Origin: Smittium culicis
Lineage: Eukaryota; Kickxellomycota; Harpellomycetes; Harpellales; Legeriomycetaceae
DNA length: 24,165 nucleotides
Direction of reading: 5' to 3'
NCBI GenBank assembly: GCA_001970855.1
Contig: LSSN01001560.1
Location: forward strand, 1-24,165
Every line of letters starts with the position of its first letter. Position 1 is the first letter of the stretch. The translations under genes were made by a program, and so were the position numbers. This document shows, piece after piece, positions 7,910 through 18,200 of the stretch. The notes under the pieces are model-generated. The model saw nothing but the letters and a program-made list of their open reading frames with translations. It was not told where the DNA came from and made no database searches.

Positions 7910-8106
7910 TTAACCCTTTCCCGTTCGGTACTCTTTAAATCAATTAATTACATGATTCGTTTATGATTTATAAGAAAGTTTACTATTTGTTATCTTTATT
8001 TAAGTAAGCTAATAATTCTTACATTCTCGAAATTATAATAATTTAATTGATCACTATTGGCTATATTTGGTGGGTCAAAAATAGTCTACGCCTATGAAAG
8101 GGTCAA
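7910..8106 (+). mobile_element. TTAA-type MITE, copy 6
   Basis: The left end TTAACCCTTTCCCGTTCGGT is at 7910. The interior has ATGATTCGTTTATGATTTATAAG and TTGGCTATATTTGGTGGGTC. The right end is CTATGAAAGGGTCAA at 8106. The length of 197 bp equals copies 2, 3 and 4. It has no coding capacity. Confidence 0.8.
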
Positions 8107-9261
8107 TTATCAAGGTTATAACCAATATAAATGGAGGAAAAAAGCCAATTATTTATTATCTGAATTTTATGCATAGGAAAAAAAAAAGGAATGAAAACTT
8201 GTGGTTAGTATAGCTGATTATGCAGCTTATTTAATTTTTTAAGCTATTATGTTAAAACGTCTATTGGCCATTTACTGGCTTTAAAATGTTACTAATTAAA
8301 GCCAATTTGTTGATGAACATTGAACTGTCGAAACCAAACAACTAAATATGTTGCATTTTTATGACTGTTCATAGATATAATTTACTGGGAACGAAATTCC
8401 AGCAAGTTAGCGTACCAGAAAAGTATGAACATACGTTATGGGGTTACTTTTGGCTTAGTAAAAGAGCAGAAAAGAAAAAGTAGCTAGGTATCGATGAGCT
8501 GCACTAAACTGCGAATATTATGCTGGAAAAAACTGAATTTTTAGTATACAGCAGCTAATTATAATCTAGTAATTTAACTTTACCTGTGTGCATAATTTTA
8601 TTATAAAAATAAGGGGTTAGAACACTATAAATCGCATGAATCTTTATATAAAAAATTACTGTTTTATATGCACTTTAAACCCAATTAGTCTTATTATTAA
8701 TTTAGATACACAAAGTTAGATAAAAATTGTGGCTTGAGGTCCTTATAGGAATCGAGAATTGACGCAGTTAAAATCCTCGCAAGAAATTTAGTTCTAATAT
8801 TAATTTAAGTTCAAAGTTCTAGTTTTATGCCTTTTCTCATTTCTAGGATAAAAAAATCTGAGCGATAGACTATTACAATGCTCCTCCAAACTTTAATTAA
8901 TCAAAAAAAAAAAAATTAATGAAATTTATCTACCTTCTATAATCTTATTTTAATAATCTCATATTCTTTTCAAATCTATACCTTCACTCTTTAAATCCTT
9001 CATATATAGTTAATTTATATTTTATATTTATACTTTTTTTAAATATTCTTGTATTTCTAATTTACTGTACACTAACTGTACATTTTTATATATAACTTTA
9101 AATAGTAATTCTAAAATTTATTACGAGAAATAACGCTAAAATAAATATCTTTTTTATCACCTGTATGAGAATACAACGCAGCAGATCCCTTTGCGTTTCT
9201 ACTTTTAATTAGTAGGTGTAAATAATATAAAAAAAATATTTAACCGGATAAAACATAGCTG
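8107..9261. other. Upstream region of the giant ORF, no other gene seen
   Basis: AT-rich DNA with T runs around 8930-9070 that may belong to the promoter and leader of the downstream gene. I see no tRNA, no further MITE copy and no ORF of note. An A13 run lies near 8904-8916. A stop codon (TAG 9256-9258) sits in frame two codons before the ATG at 9262, so the giant gene does not extend upstream without an intron. Confidence 0.4.
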
Positions 9262-12200
9262 ATGTCCGAAAATATCAATAAAAGAGCAGGTATACCTGAT
9301 AATTATATTCATAGCAAAGAAGACTTGGACCTAATTTCCTCAAAGGCAAAAGAACAATCTAGCGCCGATGAAATAAAAAGAAATATTCGAAGCATTAGCC
9401 CAGGAAGACCTAGCATAAAACCAACTGAATGTTTCTATGAACCAAGTAGTGTAGATAAATTCGATACATCAAGTATAGAAAAATACGTAATTAATACTCT
9501 ACGGCATGGGCATGGCAATGACATCAATAGAAATGAATCCAAAAATCACACACACGGTAAAAGCCCAGGAGAAAGTTTAAGCAAATACTCAGTGTTACCA
9601 AAATTAATTATTTCAGATTATGAAAACGAACCCGAGTATGAGAGTAGTGACGAGAGTAACCAATCAGATACGGCCCATACAGTTTTAACTGAACACAACT
9701 CGCCATCAAATGTCGGGTCGTCAGATATCGCTAACAACTACAAATATACTAGCAAAGAATCCATCAAAAAAATTAATGCCTCTTTCAAATCTTTTGAAGA
9801 AAGCTTGATCAAAAAGATTAAACAGTATAGCATAAACTTCTTCAGCAATTTTCATGAGCTAAAAACTTCAGCTCTGTTCACAAAAAGTTACTTCAATTCC
9901 GCTACTTTAACCAATAACCAACAACACCATAGAAATTCCAAATTCGCTTCATCCCGTTCACAAGAAATTAAAGGTAAAAATTCTTTCCTCAATGATGATG
10001 TATTAAATGGCTTTCGCTCCTTGTATGGATATCCAGATGATTCTCACGATGAACATCTCAATAAAAAATTCAAGGCAGTTGTCCCAAAAAATATTGATGG
10101 CCAGAAATCAGTCAAAAAAAAAATAAGAAATATCCTCAAAAACGCGATCAATACTATTCCAAAAAATTCCTTTACTAGCCTTGGCGTTTTTAACCAATTA
10201 ACTAAAAATGATAACAATGAATTAAGTCTCGAAATTTACATTATTGTTGCTCTAGATAGTCTATTAGAATCTATTGATCAGAGAATTGCTCATCAAAAAA
10301 ATAGTCTACACAACTCTGATTCAGAAAATTTTAGTTCTCGAAATCATGAAAACACTATTAAACACAGTTTTTCTTATAAAAAATCTGATAAAAAATTCTC
10401 CAAAAATTCTATGACAATAATTTTTATTCTTATAAAAGAACTAATGTCAAATTTCCCGGAAAATTCCTTAATAATAAACCGGTTGTTTGAGATATTAGTA
10501 AAAATATATGACATGATCAGCGTAGAATCAAACTACAGGTACACTTTGGTCTCTTTTTTGTTTTACTATTGGGAAATTTACTCACTGAAATTTCCAGAAA
10601 TCGTTGTTTGGGAAAAAAAAAACAGTTTCTCTGAAAAAATATTCAAACGGTTTTTTTCGCATAACTCTTCTCCAAAACCTTCATTTTACTCGGACTTTAA
10701 AAATGTTTTTAAAAGAATCATTTCTTTTCATTTAAAATCAAAAATTCTTTCATTATGGAATAGTTCTTCATCACCAAATTCAGCTCATACTACAATCTCT
10801 TACAGCAATAATTTAAATAACGAATCACATATCCCTCAAAAAGTGCATGAAGAATCTATCAGTTTAACAACAAATCTTTTGGACGAATTCGAATCTGAAT
10901 ATTCAAAATTTATATTACACTTAAAATGCTCAAAATACTTAACAGATCACAATTTTGATAAAAAATTAAACCTTTTACAGATAGTTTTTTCATACATGCT
11001 AGAATCTGACTCCGATTCACAGCTAATTATACTAAAAGATGGCTTATTTAAACGATACTCTTCTGAACCATTTAATTTTAAAGGGTCTTTTGACTCTAGC
11101 GCCTTTTTTACAAAGTCGTTTTCCTTTTTATTAAATAACCAAAAAGGAAAAGTTTTAACAAAAACTTTCATTTTAGAAACGTTTTTTAGCCTAATTGTCC
11201 CATCAGATAATGATAGTGATAACTATGTTACCCTAAACTCTTCACAAAAAAACTCATCAAACCTCGCTAAATTTGCTCTCTTATTTTTTTGCAATGAAGA
11301 CATAGATTTGTTAGAAAGTTTAGTGCCCCACTTAATTAGTAGGCTAGCCAATATTTTTGTAATTACTTCTAACAACTTCGAAAACCCCAAACAGCTGGAA
11401 AACATTTATCTACAGACTTTCTTCATGTGCAGACCTACAGATTCACTCAAATTGATCAATTCTTTTTTTTACTTACTAGAATTCTCAACCTCAAACTCCA
11501 TGATCCGTAGTGCCATTTCCAAAGCTGCAGAGCTATTAGTCGGAAAAATATTCGACTTTATCGGCGAATTTCACACAAAAATAAATTACAATGATTCAAT
11601 AAGAAAGAAAATATGCCAAATAGTTTACAGCTTAACAAACAACTTCAATCATAAGCCAATAAACACAATATTCATAGAACTTGCTATCTCTAACGATTTA
11701 GAGTTTGTCGCTAAGAAAATAAAAACTCTTTATATTATTGGGAGGTTAGCTCTAATCAATACAAATAGTAATTATACTGAAAATTCTTGTAGTTTTCCAG
11801 AAAAAGCATCTTTTTGTCTTTCATGTGACTCTGCAAAATCTTTTATATCTTTTTATACACGCAACCACAACGTATCGCTAAACAACTTTTTAAGCGCCAG
11901 CTTTTACAATCCTAGTTCATTTGACACAAGTATTAATTTTACTGGTCTCGAGTGGGGTTACTGGATATCATACTCCAAAACAGTTTCGTTTATTTTAACT
12001 TCTAGTAAGTTATTGAAAAATTCTGATATATCAATTAATAACAAACAGGCATCTTGCTCTCTAATGCCAGTCGGGCAAATGATGATATTATCTCAATTTA
12101 TTTGCTTTGCAAAAAACCTAAAAAATAGTCTTACTTGTTATAACGACCCGAACCAAATGCCTAACTCGGAAAAAGATAATACTGAATTTTACACAGATTC

Positions 12201-15200
12201 AGAAGATTTCTCTTTTTTTACTACAAATTTGATATCCACTTACAAAGATATGTTGCTCAAATACAGCAATTGTATAAAAGTAACGGAATCGCCTATTTCT
12301 GATCTCCACAAATATTTATTTTTCACTCTAGTCCACGAAATTTCAAATATAAAAAAACTAAAAAACGACTTGATAATATATCCACTCATAAATACTATCA
12401 TTACTGAAATTGAAATTTTAAACTTTCCTAGAAATAGTGACCTTGATCAATTCAACGACTCTAGAGACTCTAGCATAGAACACTTTATATACACAGTTTA
12501 TAAAGAAATGTCCTTGTTCGAAAAACCCAAAAATATGTTCAGAAAAAGCGAAAATTTAGTATACGAGGCTCTTGAAATTGAATCTAATAAAGAGAAATTC
12601 TTTTTAAAGACATTCTTTGACCCTCTTGAATGGGTAGGCTGTACTGGGTTTGGACTTTGTACATCGAATAATTATTCGAAAAGTGGAAAAAATAAACTTA
12701 GGATTACCTCCAGTGCGAAAATTTCCTCAAATCTTATTCTTGATAAAGTTGAATGTGTGTATTTAGATCTGTTGTTTTTGTACTATAATCTTATCCCAAC
12801 AAACTCTTTCTCTCAAGTTGTTGGACCAAGCTGCATAAAAAAAATTAATTCAATGTCCTGTGTTCATTTAATCCCAAACCAAATTTTCCTAATCGTACAC
12901 CTAGATAAATTAATCAGCCGCTCTATTGACTCGTTGTTTATATACTTTAATTCAATCGGGAAATTCAATGATCTATTAAATTTCCTTAGGGTTATCTCCC
13001 TTTACTCAGATATTCTCCCAACTTTATTCAAAAACATGAAATCTAAACGTTCAAACCTCCTTACAATTACGGAAGATCCGCCAAACACAAGCACTAATAG
13101 CCCATATCCAAATATATATGCCCCTAATATCGATAGCGATATTTTCCATAAGCTAAATGATATATTTTTAAATAGCTTTCAAATATGCCCTGACGATAAA
13201 GAGAAGTTTTCTAAAATGGTCAACACTACCCTCTACAAAAATCATGACTCGACTTACGTAAATAAGCACTCAAAAAACTATAAAAATTTACAGTTGTCAA
13301 CATTAAGAGTGTCAATATTTAAAGTGCTTAAAATTGAAGAGTCCCATGGAATAAACTACTTTAACCCAGAATCTGTTGATGATAATATAAAGCCTAAAAA
13401 AATTAAATATAGTATTCTAACCTCAGCATTTATGGCAATATTTATTCTAAAGTTGTGCTCAAATAGCTCAGGCTCATTCAAATCCCCTCCAATCACAAAT
13501 CCGGACTCTTTTCTAGATTTTACCTCAAACTACAACTTTCTATACCTTTTCAAAGTTATATTTAGAAATTTCCCTGGCTATCGTTCAATTTTTAAAAAAG
13601 GTATCAATTCATTAAACTTTCAGGATAAAAAATCGTTAAATTACTTATCTGAAATGGTTTTCAATATGAATACTGCTGAATATAGCACTTGCTTCAGCTT
13701 TTTACAATCTTCTTTTGGCACAAGATCTGATTATTATGATGCCATCAAAAACGGACCAGTAACGCTTAGATGGACAAAATCAGTGATCTTTGACTCAATT
13801 CCAAAAGCTTGCTTGTTTTTAAAGTATAATTCCCTACCGATTTACGAATTCGCTAGACAATTTTACTCAAAATTCTACTCTATAAAGATATTTAGAAATA
13901 AAGTTTTATTACAATCTCTACTTAAGCAGTCAGCATCTACTAAACCTGAACTAGTAGATTTGAACCCAGTAAACTTTAAAAATGTTTTCGGCGATGAAAT
14001 GTACAAGTCATCAATATTGAATAGTGAATACATAAAAAATAGCCTCTCTTACGAACAGTCTAAAATATTTCTGTTTTTTGTTTATAGATATGTTATCATC
14101 TATAAATCTAATATGAACCTATTATCGGAGGATAAATTCAATTCAAATATTCTTATATCTGTATTCTTCATACCCCAAGACCCCATTTTATTAAACTTTT
14201 ATGGCCGATTAAAAAAGAAACATTCTTCATCTGAGAAACTCGAAATAACTTTGTTAGGAAATAAAAGTTCTCGCCCGTACTCTTTGGATCGTTTTTATAC
14301 TATCGGATCTGAATTTTTATATGACTTGCCACCAATTAAATACAAATTCTTTGAATTGGTGGATTATTTGCCTATCCCAGAGATTTACCTTATTGAAATC
14401 CTTAAGAATCTTGACCCATATATTTTATATTTTTCTAGAATTATTTCTAGAGCAAGGCTGGAGTTTTTTGAATCTGTCGTTTTAAAAAACATCAGTTTTC
14501 TTGACTCGTCGAAATCAATTACAAATACAATTATGATACTTGGTGTGATCTTGGTCAGAAACCACCTATTTCACGTGGAAGTAACAGAAAAAATCATATA
14601 TATATACTCTTTACTTTCAAATAGATATACTGTGGATTTTGCTCTAAACAGTAAATATATGCTGCTATGTCCACTGTTATTTAGAGTATACTGCGAATCT
14701 GAAATCGTTCTCAAATTTTCCCAATTCAACTATAATCTATCCAGGCTAAAAGTTACCAAAAAAAATATCGAACACACAAAAAAAATGCTAAAATTTTTGT
14801 TTTCTTTCTTTTTACGGGAAAGTGGAATGGACTTTGTCTACCAGTTTATTTCATCCCTAACATCTTTAATTTCATTGGGTTATAAAAATGGCTATGCTTA
14901 CTCTGTGTTATTGAAAGATTGCTTCTACGAATTAGTACGTTCATTGGATTTATTAAATTTGGAAAACGCAATAGAATTCTCTTCAAGCCTGATTAATAGA
15001 GTTTTAGAATTCAATTCAAATAACCAAATTATGGATATTAATTATAAAAGTAATTCACTATTTGAGCTAGTGAACAGCAATAATATAATATTGATCAACA
15101 AATTTCTTCATGATAACAACATAGATTACCCAAAGTTAAAAGAATTGGTCAGAGTTAAAAAATGCGATGAAAAACTAAATACTGCAATTTCTCCTGGAAA

Positions 15201-18200
15201 TATACGGAAGCTTTTTACTTTTTTTATAAATCCATACTCTGAAAGGCTAATTGCTATTCAAAATAATGATTCCTTTTTTTTCTCGCAATTGGACTTTTTT
15301 AAAATTATGCTAACCTTAATTTTTTCAGCCACAAGCGTAATAGACAAATACTATTTTACCAATATATTCAAAGGTTTTTTTAGCAAGTACATTAATGACA
15401 AAAATGCAAACCTGTTGGACTTGGATTGTGTTATTGAAAATTTTCTAGATCTGACTTTCAAATCCCCAATACCTCATTCACAACCTAAACATGTTATAAC
15501 TTATAACAATAACGTTAGTGAAATTCCAACGATGCTTAATGCCAGCACAAACATTTCTAAAATTGTATTAAATGAATCAAGCTTAGATTCGCTATACTCG
15601 AAATTCGATGATGGTCTTATTTGTCAATCTAGCCTCAATTATTTGGCTTTACTTACCATTTCTGATTTTATTAAATTTAAAAAATCCATTCCAAAGAAAT
15701 ATGCCTATTCTATTAATAATCTAGTCATTGACACAATTGATGCATTGGGTAATAATGTCACAGAACACCGTATTACTAACCTGTCTGAACCTCCAATAGT
15801 GATGTTACTTAACTCAAAATCCGATGAAGAATCATTTGAGAATTATAAGTTTTTGATAATTGAATATAGTTCTTTAATTAAAAAGCACCCTATAAGAGGT
15901 CTTTCTTCCTCTTTAAAAAGAATTTTATATTTAATGAGATCGAAATCATATTTTTCAGACAAGTTACCAAGTCATATTTTTGACCTAAGCATCGAAATTT
16001 TAATCCTTTCAATGAAAACTTTATATTTCCTCAAAAAAAGCGATCGATTCATAGATTCAATAACATCAAAAGCATATTTTAGTTTATTTGACCTATCATC
16101 TCAGATATTGCTTGAAATCTATAAGTATGAAGCCAAGTTTAGTCAGATAAAGAAGCCTGACATTATACGCTTAAATGACCTATCTAAGCCTGATTATTCT
16201 CTATTCTCTTATTCAAATTTCGACCTTGTGAAAATAATTTTTGATAAATCTCTATACGAGGCTGATACTAATTTTAATAGCCCTAATTTGTCATATTGTA
16301 TTGATAAGGTACAAAGTATATTCTTTGAACTGACTACTGATTTTTTAGCTATACGATGTGCTAGAGAAACAATTTCTAACCCATTCGATGATGCAGTATT
16401 TTTTTTGAAGAAATTTGTTTGCGCTTTTAAACTAATAAACGAAAATATTTGCCAGAATAGAACTAATTTTTTTGAAATAAAGCCCCCTTGCTTTTATTAC
16501 AACACCATGTATGACAATTTAAAAAAATCTGTAAAAAACGTTGATATGAAGTCAGAAATCTTGAATTTTAATATGTCCCTTCTTAAAGGAATTTCAAATC
16601 AAAGCAATGAACATACGATTTTGGTGTATAACAATAAAGACGATATGAATTGGTTAAATGACATGATTTTGTTAATAAAATCATTTCTCATTAATATTAT
16701 CGAGCTTTCGGAATATAAAAACAGCTTTAAATCTAATTCATTATCCGACCTTGCTAACTGCTGCTTATCTTGTCAAAAAGCTCAAATAGATATTACTTTG
16801 CTTGCAAACAATTTATTAATAACGTTATTTAGATACACGTTTCCTATTAATGAAAGGACTCTATCTTTTTCAAACCATAAAATAAGAAATATTGCTAATA
16901 ATTCGAATAGCTATGGAATATTTGATCCAGAGTTTGATTTTTTGAGCAAGATTTTAACCTCCTTTGGCACTGTTTTTGATAAAATCCCTATTGTTTGTTC
17001 TAACCAATCCAGGTCTAATCTTAAGAAAGGTAGTTTAAAACCAAGAATATTTGAAAGCGTTAAAAAAATAATAAGATTTTCTAAAAAATTTTCCAAAAAA
17101 TCAAAGATGAGCGCGTTTTCAAAATTCAAAAGATCATTTTCATCAATTCGCTCCAAGAGTTTTAGAAGACCCAGTAGTGAAAGCGAAATCTCGTTTTCCT
17201 ATAGCCATAGTATTTTAGATTTCCCCGATTTATTAAACTACTCAGATTTAGATTTGATTTTTAGCAATGATTACAACCCAATCCTTAATAAATTCGGAAT
17301 CGGCCTATTTAACCTCGGTGATGGAATCAACACTCCTTTCCGACCTCTAGATTACACCCTATGGTCTCTTTTGGAATTTATTTCGGTATATTTACCTGGA
17401 ACTATCTTATCGTCTGCTTTTTATAGCTTAAAAAATGAAATTATTCTTCACTTGGAAAGAGTATCAGGCTTCTTGCAAATATACACTTACTTGGAAAAGC
17501 TTAATAATCTGGAAAAAAGGATTTCTTTAGTTAATAATCAAAAACATGAATTAGACTACGGATATTTATTTAACCAAACTAAAGCTTCTGTATCTAATTT
17601 TACAGCTACTGATTTTTCTGGTAACATTTCGAGATTTGACCTATTTGGGCTAACAAGTATGGGTAATGTTTCTGAGCCATCTTTATATCAACCAAAGGAA
17701 TCTACTAATAAAAAAGATAATAAAATGTTTCCGCAAGATATTCCATCGAATAGCCTTATTGATAATAAAATGCGAAAAATAAGTAAATCACTTAAAAGGG
17801 CGAAATCTGTACTTTTTAACGCATGTACTGAAGATAACTATTCTCCGGCTAGTGCTACATTCTCACATAATAAATCGAACAATGAATCCATTCAAATTCC
17901 AAACCCAACGGATGTTCCCCAAACCGAATTTACTATAAACATTATAGATGAGGAAGAACATAAAAAAAGTGTTTGTATAAATGTAAAGGATTTTAGCTCT
18001 GAAAACAAACCAACAATTTCTCATAACAGCTTAAATAATGATTTTCACGGATTTAGATTTCCTGAAAATGAATCAAGCCTAGAAAAAAAAAAATTTAACA
18101 ATAGTAATATTTCTAAATGTAAAATTTATGAACCAAGTAACTTTAAGGATATTAATGAAAATTCTCAGGACCAAATCGATAACAATGCTGATGCACCACA

